Below are positions 27,137-35,569 of a DNA stretch of 62,503 nucleotides, one piece after another. The notes under the pieces were generated by a model. It saw nothing but the letters and a program-made list of their open reading frames with translations, ran no database searches and was not told where the DNA came from. Every line of letters starts with the position of its first letter. Position 1 is the first letter of the stretch. This DNA comes from Halobacteriovoraceae bacterium (GTDB lineage Bacteria; Bdellovibrionota; Bacteriovoracia; Bacteriovoracales; Bacteriovoracaceae): contig PBFR01000007.1 of the NCBI GenBank assembly GCA_002718735.1, forward strand, positions 5,663 to 68,165, given 5' to 3'. Made by a program: the position numbers and the translations under genes.

Positions 27137-28096
27137 TTAGGCCCTTAAAAGTTTAAGAGTTTCCTCCATGTTAAACCTATAAAAGTTCTCGCCTAGGTGC
27201 TTTTTAAGCTCTTTATTGCTGATTAAACAAGAGTATTTCAAATAATCAATGAGATAGTCAGGGATTTTAATATTCATTTTTTTAAGAAATTTGTTTAGGG
27301 GGCCGGCCAGTGCCATGGAAAATGGAATTCCTTTTACCCCGACAACCTCTAAGGCGTTTCTAAGAGAGACAAAGTCATCTGTGGCCACATTGTAAATACC
27401 GGTGGGAAGCTCTTGTGCAGAGCGCATCAATACACTGGCCATGTCAAATTCATGAATGAACTGAAACATTGGATTATAGTCTACTGGCCTTAATGCAAGA
27501 GGATTTTGCAAATAGCGACTCATCGTATTTTTAATCTGATTGCCAATAATATTACTTGGCCTAAGAACAACCACCTCAATTTTCTTTTGGTATTTCCACA
27601 TGAAGTTTGTGGCTATTTGATCCATTTCTACAACATCCAGCAATTCTGGATACTGAATACTTGCTTTTAGAGGGGAGTCTTCGGGCAAAAATATTGAGTT
27701 GTCTGGGAGTGCCCCATAAACATGATAAGTACTTAAGACAATAATTTTTTTAACACCAAATCGCAGTCCCATATCCAGGATTCTGTTGGTGCCCATTACA
27801 CTTAGTTCTAATCGTTTTGTTAGGTTTTCAGCTCCCAAGGATGCATGACTAAATCGTGCTAGGTGATATATTATATCGAAATTTTCTTCTCTAAAAATTT
27901 TTTCAAAATTTCCACGAGAGTACTTCATAGTGATTGTCTTAAGGCCTTTGATGTTTTGAACTCTATTGGTGTCCCTTGAATCAATACCAACTATCTCCCA
28001 ATCTGGGTGGTTTTGAAGTAATAGTCTTGCTGTGATTTGTGCAAGCCCACCAACAATGCCAATGATCAAAACTCTTTTTGTTTTTTGTTCGCTCAC
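27137..28096 (-). CDS. Extended SDR / NAD-dependent epimerase-like protein lacking YxxxK
   Basis: The 319-residue protein has a Rossmann fold start (VLIIGIVGGLAQITARLL). The extended-SDR landmarks DIIYHLARF, GTNRILDM, STYHVYGAL and VVLRPSNIIG are all present. At the position of the catalytic YxxxK pair the sequence reads QYPELLDVVEMDQIA, with no lysine at the right spacing, so catalysis is doubtful. It may be a nucleotide-sugar or sterol-like SDR that has lost activity. Its start codon overlaps the acyltransferase stop by four bases, so the two genes are coupled. Confidence 0.75.
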   Translation of the reverse strand: MSEQKTKRVLIIGIVGGLAQITARLLLQNHPDWEIVGIDSRDTNRVQNIKGLKTITMKYSRGNFEKIFREENFDIIYHLARFSHASLGAENLTKRLELSVMGTNRILDMGLRFGVKKIIVLSTYHVYGALPDNSIFLPEDSPLKASIQYPELLDVVEMDQIATNFMWKYQKKIEVVVLRPSNIIGNQIKNTMSRYLQNPLALRPVDYNPMFQFIHEFDMASVLMRSAQELPTGIYNVATDDFVSLRNALEVVGVKGIPFSMALAGPLNKFLKKMNIKIPDYLIDYLKYSCLISNKELKKHLGENFYRFNMEETLKLLRA

Positions 28097-28968
28097 AAAA
28101 ATTCCTTAAGCCTTGAAATAAACTCAACTGGCCGCTTTAAGGGTTCTAAGAATTCTCTTTTATTTTCAAGCCCATGCTTTATTTGGCCCTTAATCACTTT
28201 TTCAATTTCGTGCACATGAGGTCTTATTTCTTTATCTTGGGCCTCGGCATCAAGTTGCTCTGGCAATTCAATGGGCTCTCCAAAGTAAATATCTATTGGA
28301 GAGGGGAGGGGGAATAGATTCGCTGAAATCGGCAGCGTGGGAAGTCCTAATGCTTTTCCAGCCTTTTTGGCGTGGACAACTAATGGGAACATCTCTTCAG
28401 CACCTACCACTGTTACAGGGAGTATCTTTGTCTTCGTATTAAGGGCTATTCTGTAAAATCCATTTGTAAAAGGTTGAAGCTCATAAAAGTGGGATGTGCT
28501 TTTTGAAATCCCACGAACTCCCTCTGGAAAAACAAGTATGGACTCTTTTTTATTTAAAAGCCATTTACAGTTTTCTCTATCGCCAAGAATTGAGCCTGTC
28601 TGTGCTGACAAATCTCCTAAAAAAGGAAAGCTCGCCAAAAACCTCTCAACCATAGAGTGGAGTATCCTTGGTGGGTTTGATTCCAAGGCGGTTGCCAAGG
28701 TGATTAAGGCTCCATCTATTGGAATTTGGCCAGTGTGGTTGGATACAAAGATATAAGGTTCATCTTTTATGTTTTCAGCACCAAAAACCCTGACTTTGAA
28801 GTATCTTGAATAAATAGGCAGAAGAATACTTAATGCCTTTCCCACCGTATTTAAGTCAAAACCCCAAGGATCACTGTAATTGTGATAACGCTCCTTGAGC
28901 CTTTGAAGAACCATCTGTTGTTTGGCCTTTTCTTGCTCATTGAGCCCCAGACCTAATTGATCAAGCAT
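28093..28968 (-). CDS. Lysophospholipid acyltransferase-family protein (PlsC-like)
   Basis: From the ATG at 28968 the protein has 291 residues. The acyltransferase motif is IFVSNHTGQIPIDGA, with the His-Asp spacing of the NHxGxxPxDg subgroup. The second motif is LVFPEGVRGISKS, and PVTVVGAEEMFP follows. It should acylate a lysophospholipid or related lipid at the inner membrane. The longer upstream reading would run into the divergent gene and lacks a ribosome site. It is coupled to the SDR-like gene, which suggests a joint role in lipid or envelope modification. Confidence 0.82.
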   Translation of the reverse strand: MLDQLGLGLNEQEKAKQQMVLQRLKERYHNYSDPWGFDLNTVGKALSILLPIYSRYFKVRVFGAENIKDEPYIFVSNHTGQIPIDGALITLATALESNPPRILHSMVERFLASFPFLGDLSAQTGSILGDRENCKWLLNKKESILVFPEGVRGISKSTSHFYELQPFTNGFYRIALNTKTKILPVTVVGAEEMFPLVVHAKKAGKALGLPTLPISANLFPLPSPIDIYFGEPIELPEQLDAEAQDKEIRPHVHEIEKVIKGQIKHGLENKREFLEPLKRPVEFISRLKEFL

Positions 28969-29053
28969 AATATCCCGTTTATGATTACCTATCTTTATAT
29001 ATAAGGGATTTAGCGATATACTGTAAGCGGGAAAATTGATCAAGGATTGCACA

Positions 29054-29371
29054 ATGAGTGAAGAAAACAAAAATAAGTCCGATTTAAATGACCAAGACTG
29101 GAAGGCCAAATTCAATGACTTGGTTCAATCATGTCAAACCGAACTGAAGAGGACCACTCAAATTGGGATGAAGATGCTTACAGCTTCCCAGTCGAATGTT
29201 CAACTTAAAGAGACCTATGAAAACCTTGGCAGACTCGTTAAAGACTGCATCGACTCAAATGAGCTAAACTGGGATAACCCTCAAGCAAAGCAGATGCTTG
29301 AAAAAATTCAAACTCTTCAAAGTGAATTAGAAGAGCTTGAAGAAGATGTTCAAAATATTAAAAAAAGTTAG
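29054..29371 (+). CDS. Small coiled-coil cytoplasmic protein, unknown
   Basis: The 105-residue protein starts at ATG 29054, eight bases after AAGGA. It is acidic and entirely helical in pattern, with a terminal coiled coil (LEKIQTLQSELEELEEDVQN). No motif is recognised. Its TAG overlaps the TAA of the convergent engB gene (TTAG). Confidence 0.7.
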   Translation: MSEENKNKSDLNDQDWKAKFNDLVQSCQTELKRTTQIGMKMLTASQSNVQLKETYENLGRLVKDCIDSNELNWDNPQAKQMLEKIQTLQSELEELEEDVQNIKKS

Positions 29372-30015
29372 AGCTTTGAAAGAAGGTATGAGCCTATAGC
29401 ATACTCAAGCTCTGGGCACCCTGTTCTTTTTTCTGCTGAAATGAAATGTATCTGCTTAACGGCCTTATACTGTTCATAGATTTTTGCTTTTAAGTTTTTA
29501 AGGGCCGCTTTCTCCTTTTGCTTTTTTAATTTATCAATCTTATTAAACGCCAAAAATATATCAACGTACTTGGGGTCAATAAAATCATAGAAGGACAAAT
29601 CACTTTTTTGATTTGGATGCCTGGCATCTTGGATGTTCAACACTAGAGTTTGATCATTTAAATTTAAAAAGAATGATGTCATCAACTCCTGCCAGTTTCT
29701 AAGCATAGACTTTGAAACCTGGGCAAAACCGTAACCTGGCAAGTCATAAAGGTAAAACTTTTGGATTTGCTCGTCTTCGCCTTTTACTTCAAAACTGAAA
29801 ATATTGATCTTCTGAGTTCTTCCTGGAGTTTTGGAGGTTCTCGCCGTTTTGGGTCCAAACAGAGCGTTGATTAAAGACGATTTTCCCACATTTGATCTTC
29901 CCGCCATTGCCAGCCCTGGAGCAGGGTTTGCTTCGAACCACTTAATGATGTCTTCCGGCTTGTCGTAAGCTCTTAAAAATTTAGCGCTGCCTCTGGTAAG
30001 CAATTCGTTTTGCAT
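29368..30015 (-). CDS. engB: Ribosome biogenesis GTPase EngB (YsxC/YihA)
   Basis: This is a TrmE-Era-EngA-like GTPase needed for large-subunit ribosome assembly. From the ATG at 30015 (215 residues) it carries all G motifs: G1 GRSNVGKS (39-46), G2 with TPGRTQ, G3 DLPGYG, G4 FNKIDK and G5 SAEKRTG. An in-frame ATG eight codons earlier is possible, but the GGAAC site fits 30015. Length is normal for the family. Confidence 0.93.
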   Translation of the reverse strand: MQNELLTRGSAKFLRAYDKPEDIIKWFEANPAPGLAMAGRSNVGKSSLINALFGPKTARTSKTPGRTQKINIFSFEVKGEDEQIQKFYLYDLPGYGFAQVSKSMLRNWQELMTSFFLNLNDQTLVLNIQDARHPNQKSDLSFYDFIDPKYVDIFLAFNKIDKLKKQKEKAALKNLKAKIYEQYKAVKQIHFISAEKRTGCPELEYAIGSYLLSKL

Positions 30016-30119
30016 AAGTATAGTTCCTGAACCAATCAATGGCCTAAGTTTCTGATTTAAAAGGTATTAGCGCATGGCATGGAGCTTGAAAAGCCCAAAG
30101 CGAAAAAGGGGAAAAAGCT

Positions 30120-31400
30120 ATGCAAAAAGAACTGTGTCATGTTTCAGACTTGTTGGACTCTAGGGGACTTAGAGAGGGAGATTCATTAATATTCAGGCCT
30201 TTATATGGCAGAAGAAGCAAATTTAAATTAATGAGAACCAAGATTGATTTTTCTACAAATTCTCCAAATGAAGTTAGCGGATGTCACAAATCCCTAGACT
30301 CTTTAGATAGGGAGAAGCTTCATTATCAACTAAGATGCGTAAAAACGATGGGTAGAAACAGAGAGTTTAAACAGAGGTTCCTGCTTACAACTGTTGAAGG
30401 TGCACCGTTTCGCCACAATGGAAACTTTACTAATGAGGCCTTTCTTGAGCGCGGGGATAGGGTGGAGATGGGGCATAACGAGTTGGAAGTTGAGTCTCCA
30501 ACAAAAGTTGAAAACTCTCTGCCAATTGATGATTCAGGCTTAAAAATTATAGAATCAGATCTTCCTGTGCTTATTTGCGGAGAGACCGGTACCGGCAAAA
30601 CTACTCTGGCCAAAAGTATTCACAAGTTATCTAGACCTGAGTCAAACTTCGTCCATCTCAATTTATCTTCCTTCTCCCAGACAATTCTTGAATCCGAACT
30701 CTTTGGGCATGTAAAAGGTGCATTCACAGGTGCGCATAATGATAAGGCCGGGGCCTTTAGGGATGCCAAGGGCGGCACATTGTTTTTGGATGAGATTGAC
30801 TCTCTACCAATTGAAATTCAGACAAAGCTATTAATCTTTTTAGATGAGTTTAAGGTCAGGCCTGTTGGGGCATCAAGAGACTACCAAACAGAGTGTAGAT
30901 TGGTTTGTGCAAGCGGTACAGATTTAAAGAGTCTGGTGAAAAGAGGAAAAATGAGAAAAGATTTTTATTATAGGATTGCCTCTGGACTCTCAGTTTCTTT
31001 GCCGTCCATGAGATACAATGAAGAGCTTGTTTCTCAAATTTGTGCCCGATTTGGAGCGGATAATCGAGTTTTAATCTCCAACCACTTGGTAGAGTTTTAC
31101 AAGACTCTTCCATGGCCTGGTAATATTAGACAGCTTCTAGGGCACCTTAAGAAAAAAATGCTGTATGCAAAAGGCCAGAGACTGGAGTTTGATTCTTTGG
31201 ATGAGTTGCTGGCGGTTGAGAGCAGTGACTTATCGGAGCTTACATTCTCATCTGATGAGAGAACAAGAACACTTGAAGATATGAAATATGAGTATGTTAA
31301 GAGTATGTATTTTAAATGCGGACAGAATGCGGCAATGACAGCGAGAAAGCTTGCCATCACCCCAAGGTCTGTAAAAAATATTCTTGATCGCTGTTCTTAG
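30120..31400 (+). CDS. Sigma-54-dependent transcriptional activator with FHA-like N-terminus
   Basis: The 426-residue protein has a complete AAA+ activator domain (about 130-345). It has Walker A GETGTGKT, the sigma-54 contact loop GAFTGA, Walker B GGTLFLDEID and an arginine-finger region near FYYRIA. The C-terminus (AMTARKLAITPRSVKNIL) is a Fis-type helix-turn-helix. The N-terminal 120 residues lack a receiver domain and end in LERGDRVEMGHNELEVE, as a divergent FHA domain would, so it may be controlled by a phospho-threonine partner. It probably serves sigma-54 promoters such as those near 9.7, 37.8 and 60.8 kb, though which ones is unknown. Confidence 0.88.
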   Translation: MQKELCHVSDLLDSRGLREGDSLIFRPLYGRRSKFKLMRTKIDFSTNSPNEVSGCHKSLDSLDREKLHYQLRCVKTMGRNREFKQRFLLTTVEGAPFRHNGNFTNEAFLERGDRVEMGHNELEVESPTKVENSLPIDDSGLKIIESDLPVLICGETGTGKTTLAKSIHKLSRPESNFVHLNLSSFSQTILESELFGHVKGAFTGAHNDKAGAFRDAKGGTLFLDEIDSLPIEIQTKLLIFLDEFKVRPVGASRDYQTECRLVCASGTDLKSLVKRGKMRKDFYYRIASGLSVSLPSMRYNEELVSQICARFGADNRVLISNHLVEFYKTLPWPGNIRQLLGHLKKKMLYAKGQRLEFDSLDELLAVESSDLSELTFSSDERTRTLEDMKYEYVKSMYFKCGQNAAMTARKLAITPRSVKNILDRCS

Positions 31401-32275
31401 GAGCCGACGATAAAGATGATTTCTACATCAACGACATCGCCCTCTACTTTGTTTTTATCTAAAAAGAAGTTGAGCTCTTCTTTGATTTTATGTTTTAAAA
31501 TCTCTTTTCCCTCATGCTCTAAAGGGAAGGAAGAGACAACAGGCTGGGTAGTCATAAAAAAATGATCTATAAGCTTGTACTCGTATTCTTGTAGGTAGGT
31601 TTTAGCAAATCGGGTATCTGTACGAACTGTAAAGTCCACCGTTACACTTGATACCGACTTTAAATCTTCCACAAAGATTGGAACTTTAACATTAAACACC
31701 TTCAAAGTTCTCTTTTCATATTTCAAATAATCCGGTCGGTAGAGGTACTCTTCCTCGCTGGCCGGAGCTCTTTGGGCGTACTCTTTCTTATAAATCTTTT
31801 CACTAGATACATACACCCCGTATGTTCCAAGCATTATCATCACCAATGCAGCTTCAGCTATTAGGGCCTGGGTGGAGGTGAACTTTTTAAGTACAACGGC
31901 AACTCTCTCCACTTGTTTTGCAATAAACTTTGAGATGACATCAGCATGGTTTTTTAGAGGAGTTTTAACTAAAAAGTCTTTAAGCTTTAAAGCGTTCTCA
32001 ATGGACTTTTCTTTTGCTGGATAGTTTTTGCAGCGATCAAGAAATGCATTTAGCTGCCCAATGTACTTTGCGCCAACACTTGCACTCTTTTGTTTGTTAG
32101 ATCTGGCCTTCTCTTTGAAAAGTTCCACCTTATTGTAAATGGATAGCCTGAGAGCTCTCCATTTTTCAAAAATAATGGACGGCACAATGAGATACCAAAG
32201 CTTCTTGAGCCAGCTGCCTATGGCGCTCAATATTTTGTTTATTAAATTTTCTAGTTTTTCAAACTTATCTAACAT
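31397..32275 (-). CDS. Membrane protein with FliL-like C-terminal domain
   Basis: The 292-residue protein has an amphipathic, basic N-terminal half (1-130), one membrane segment at about 136-156 and a periplasmic domain at about 165-292. That domain starts with a strand pair and ends HKIKEELNFFLDKNKVEGDVVDVEIIFIV. The pattern resembles the FliL/stomatin-like domain of flagellar stator partners. Normal FliL has only a short cytoplasmic start, so the long N-terminal part is unusual. No flagellar gene lies nearby. It could belong to a motor or gliding system, but that is speculative. Confidence 0.6.
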   Translation of the reverse strand: MLDKFEKLENLINKILSAIGSWLKKLWYLIVPSIIFEKWRALRLSIYNKVELFKEKARSNKQKSASVGAKYIGQLNAFLDRCKNYPAKEKSIENALKLKDFLVKTPLKNHADVISKFIAKQVERVAVVLKKFTSTQALIAEAALVMIMLGTYGVYVSSEKIYKKEYAQRAPASEEEYLYRPDYLKYEKRTLKVFNVKVPIFVEDLKSVSSVTVDFTVRTDTRFAKTYLQEYEYKLIDHFFMTTQPVVSSFPLEHEGKEILKHKIKEELNFFLDKNKVEGDVVDVEIIFIVGS

Positions 32276-32433
32276 GATCCTCTCTTAACCTTTTATCGGC
32301 GCGTTGCGTCTACTAGTTAACCTTTTTGGCCGGTTTTTTCGGCAAATATTTCCCAAGTAGTTGTAATCCTTTAAAAAAACTTCATCAGTTAGGGATCAAG
32401 CTCCGATTAGAGATATGGAACTAGGAGAGAGTT

Positions 32434-33072
32434 ATGGGTATCAAAACCACATTCTTTACAATTTTATTGGCACTTTTAAGTGTTTCTTGCTCAATGCTGG
32501 ATCATAGAGACTTCTACGAGCAGATGGATAACAGACTAGACGAGCCAATGTTTATGCCTGAACAGGACTTCGCTGTAGTACCGGGAGATAGCGGTAGGGC
32601 CTACCGTCCACATAATGAGATTATGGGAAGGGCTCCTGCTACGGCCGCGCAGCAGGAAAGAAGCAGATATGACAATTCTATAAAAAGAGAGCTTTCTTGG
32701 CTCGAATCCCGCCTAAGTGACCAAAATTACAATGAATACTTGCGAGTTAAAGACCAATTAGGCTCAGATTATGAAAGAATATACTACCTGAGACTTCCTC
32801 CTGCACAGCAGGATGAGTATCTTGGAGTGCGAGGAATTTCACCATCAAGATCACTTTCAACAAGGGAAGTGGCCCAGACTTACTTTAGCAATGATCTTTC
32901 TTACAGAATGAGCAAGCAACAAGTATTGAATAGTTGGGGAGAGCCTGATCGCCTAGATAAGGCAGGGAATGACCCTAATTCTCCATATGAGCGATGGGCA
33001 TACCACAGGGCAGGAAAAGTAAAATTCATCTATTTTGAACAGGGCCTTGTAGAGGGCTGGAGTGAGCAATAA
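32434..33072 (+). CDS. Lipoprotein, unknown function
   Basis: The 212-residue lipoprotein has a lipobox SVSC (C19), with Ser next, and starts after AGGAGAG. An Arg/Asp/Gln-rich helical region (about 70-125) is followed by a C-terminal domain (about 150-212). That domain contains MSKQQVLNSWGEPDRLD and FIYFEQGLVEGW, similar to the SmpA/OmlA (BamE-like) fold of beta-strand pair plus helices. A BamE-like role is possible but unproven. It lies 84 bp before accA. Confidence 0.65.
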   Translation: MGIKTTFFTILLALLSVSCSMLDHRDFYEQMDNRLDEPMFMPEQDFAVVPGDSGRAYRPHNEIMGRAPATAAQQERSRYDNSIKRELSWLESRLSDQNYNEYLRVKDQLGSDYERIYYLRLPPAQQDEYLGVRGISPSRSLSTREVAQTYFSNDLSYRMSKQQVLNSWGEPDRLDKAGNDPNSPYERWAYHRAGKVKFIYFEQGLVEGWSEQ

Positions 33073-33156
33073 AATAGTCCCTAAATGGTTATCAAAACGA
33101 GTAAAAGTAAGTAGACTGGCCTAATACACAGAAAATTTTAAAATAGGTTGGAAACT

Positions 33157-34131
33157 ATGGATTACACTCTCGATTTTGAAAAACCTGTCCACGAGTTGGA
33201 AAATCAAATTAAAGAGCTTCAAGAAGCAAACGCCAAGCCTGGAATTGATATCTCTAAAGAGATCAACGCTCTTCAAGATAAGGTGGATGGACTTATAAAA
33301 GACATCTATGACAATCTTTCTCCATGGGAGCGAGTACAACTTTCAAGACACCCTCAACGTCCTCATACTATGGATTATATCGATAAAGTAATTAGCGACT
33401 TCCATGAGGTTCATGGAGATAGAAGATTCTCAGATGACCCGTCCATGGTTGCAGGATTTGGTTATTTAGAAGGCCAAAAGGTTGCTGTCATTGGGATTGA
33501 GAAAGGCAGAAAGACTCAAGACAAGATCTTAAGAAACTTTGGAATGGCAAGACCGGAAGGTTATAGAAAGGCCTTAAGAGTTATGAAAATGGCGGCACAA
33601 TTTGAGATTCCAATCATAACTTTTGTAGATACTCCCGGCGCATACCCCGGCATCGGAGCTGAAGAGCGCGGTCAAGCACAAGCTATCGCAGAAAACTTGG
33701 AAGAGATGTTTGGTATTAAAACCCCAATCATTGCAGTGGTAATTGGAGAGGGGGGATCCGGTGGAGCACTCGGTATTGCGATAGCCGATAAGGCATTCAT
33801 GATGGAGTACTCTGTTTACTCTGTAATATCTCCGGAGTCTTGTGCATCAATTCTTTGGGCAGATCCAAAACAGGCCGAAACTGCTGCTAACTCACTCCAA
33901 TTAGGACCTCAGAAGGCACTTGAATTAGACATAATTGATGGAATCATTCCTGAGCCGGCGGGTGGAGCTCATAGAAACATTGATGAAGCTTGCAAGAATC
34001 TGACTTCAGCACTTAAGAAGGAGTTGGAGTCCCTGGCAAAGCTTGGTGAGGAAGAGCTCTTGGAGCATAGGTTTGAAAAGTTCAGAAAAATGGGTAACCA
34101 AACCATTATTTCCGAAAAAGGACAAAATTAA
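33157..34131 (+). CDS. accA: Acetyl-CoA carboxylase, carboxyltransferase alpha subunit
   Basis: The 324-residue protein makes malonyl-CoA with AccD by carboxyl transfer from biotin carrier protein, the first step of fatty-acid synthesis. DYTLDFEKPVHELENQI is the standard N-terminal helix. The crotonase-fold motifs FVDTPGAYPGIGAEERGQ and GEGGSGGALGI are complete. ATG 33157 is preferred to an in-frame TTG nine bases earlier. It heads a tight accA-yicC-gmk-rel operon. Confidence 0.95.
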   Translation: MDYTLDFEKPVHELENQIKELQEANAKPGIDISKEINALQDKVDGLIKDIYDNLSPWERVQLSRHPQRPHTMDYIDKVISDFHEVHGDRRFSDDPSMVAGFGYLEGQKVAVIGIEKGRKTQDKILRNFGMARPEGYRKALRVMKMAAQFEIPIITFVDTPGAYPGIGAEERGQAQAIAENLEEMFGIKTPIIAVVIGEGGSGGALGIAIADKAFMMEYSVYSVISPESCASILWADPKQAETAANSLQLGPQKALELDIIDGIIPEPAGGAHRNIDEACKNLTSALKKELESLAKLGEEELLEHRFEKFRKMGNQTIISEKGQN

Positions 34132-34997
34132 TGGCGTTGCAATCAATGACCGGCTTTGGCAAAGGTGAGGCCGAAGGCGAAAAATACAAGGTATCCGTAG
34201 AAATGAAATCGGTTAACCATCGATTTAAGGATATCCGTTTTAAAATGGGATCTCTTCTTAATTCAATAGAACTTCCTATGAAGAAGAAGATAGATCAAAA
34301 ATTTAAAAGAGGCTCTTTTGATATTTTTGTAAACTATAAAAGAAAAGAACAGGCGAAGGCATCATTTGAGCTAGATAAAGAAAAGATAAAGGCCTTCCTT
34401 AAAGACCTGAAAGAGTGTTCTGATGCAACAGGTGTTGCAATTAATATTAATCCAACTGGATTTTTAAAGAACGAGTTCTACATAGAAGAAGATGATAAAG
34501 AGAGTGAGCTTCAGGAGCTAACACTCAAGGCATTTGATTTAGCAATGGAGAGTTTGACCGAGAGTCGCTGCGAGGAAGGACAAAAACTAGTTGAAACCCT
34601 CAAAGAACATAAAAGACAATACACTGAACACTATAAAGTTGTTGAGTCTTTAAAAGACTCATACCAGGACAAAGTCAAAGAGAAGCTTTTGGCAAAATTC
34701 TCTCAAGAGAATTTGCAAATAGAAGATCAAAGGTTTCAGCAGGAAGTAATCTACTACTTGGAAAAGCTGGATATTGATGAGGAAGTGAATCGTATTTCAA
34801 TTCACCTTCAAAAACTTGATAAGACTTTGCAGGCCTCCAGAGAAATTGGGCGACAGATCGACTTTATGGTTCAGGAACTGAATAGGGAAACCAACACAAT
34901 CGGTTCAAAATCAGCCTCTACTGACATTTCTGAATCGGTGGTGCAAATGAAGGCCCAATTGGAAAAAATCCGGGAACAGGCCCTTAATCTGGAGTAG
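34131..34997 (+). CDS. yicC: YicC-family endoribonuclease
   Basis: The 288-residue protein is a YicC-type ribonuclease. It starts with the family signature SMTGFGKGEA and ends in the C-terminal domain (DIDEEVNRISIHL, GRQIDFMVQELNRETNTIGSK). The family cleaves RNA and influences small-RNA turnover. The ATG shares a base with the accA stop (TAATG), so the two are coupled. Genes for YicC and Gmk are adjacent in many bacteria, as here. Confidence 0.93.
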   Translation: MALQSMTGFGKGEAEGEKYKVSVEMKSVNHRFKDIRFKMGSLLNSIELPMKKKIDQKFKRGSFDIFVNYKRKEQAKASFELDKEKIKAFLKDLKECSDATGVAININPTGFLKNEFYIEEDDKESELQELTLKAFDLAMESLTESRCEEGQKLVETLKEHKRQYTEHYKVVESLKDSYQDKVKEKLLAKFSQENLQIEDQRFQQEVIYYLEKLDIDEEVNRISIHLQKLDKTLQASREIGRQIDFMVQELNRETNTIGSKSASTDISESVVQMKAQLEKIREQALNLE

Positions 34998-35002
34998 GCA
35001 TT

Positions 35003-35569
35003 TTGAAGAGAGGAAAGTTGATTGTTATCGTCGCTCCAAGCGGCACTGGTAAAAGCACATTGATAGCAAAGCTAATGCATGAAGTGAAAGAGCTTGAGTG
35101 GTCTGTATCCTGTACTACCCGTCCTATCCGAAAGGGTGAGATTGATGGCGTGGACTACCGCTTTTTAAGCAAGCAAGAGTTCATTGAAAGAAAGGACAAT
35201 AACGAGTTCATAGAATGGGCACAAGTTCACTCCAATTATTATGGCACCCTAAAAAGCTTTGTTGACCAAGGCCTTGAGCAAGGAAAGAACCTTCTCTTTG
35301 ATTTGGATGTTCAAGGCTGTGATCAAATGAAGAAAATCTATGGCCAAGAGGCCAATGTTATCTTTATCGAACCACCAAGCTATGAAGAACTTTGCAGAAG
35401 ACTTAAGCTTAGGGGAACTGATTCCGAAGAAGTAATTCAAGAAAGACTTTCTAATGCCAAAAGCGAGTTGTCTCGAAGAAATGACTTTGATTATTTGGTG
35501 ACAAATGACGACATTGAGAATGCAGTTGCTTCACTTAAAAAAGTTGTCGAGGAAATTTTGAGGAAATAG
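35003..35569 (+). CDS. gmk: Guanylate kinase
   Basis: The 188-residue protein phosphorylates GMP to GDP. The P-loop APSGTGKST (11-19) and the GMP-binding region SCTTRPIRKGEIDGVDYRF are present. The start is a TTG at 35003, eight bases after GGAG; no ATG fits the P-loop distance. It lies five bases after yicC and is followed immediately by the rel gene with no rpoZ between them, unlike the common gmk-rpoZ-spoT order. Confidence 0.94.
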   Translation: MKRGKLIVIVAPSGTGKSTLIAKLMHEVKELEWSVSCTTRPIRKGEIDGVDYRFLSKQEFIERKDNNEFIEWAQVHSNYYGTLKSFVDQGLEQGKNLLFDLDVQGCDQMKKIYGQEANVIFIEPPSYEELCRRLKLRGTDSEEVIQERLSNAKSELSRRNDFDYLVTNDDIENAVASLKKVVEEILRK

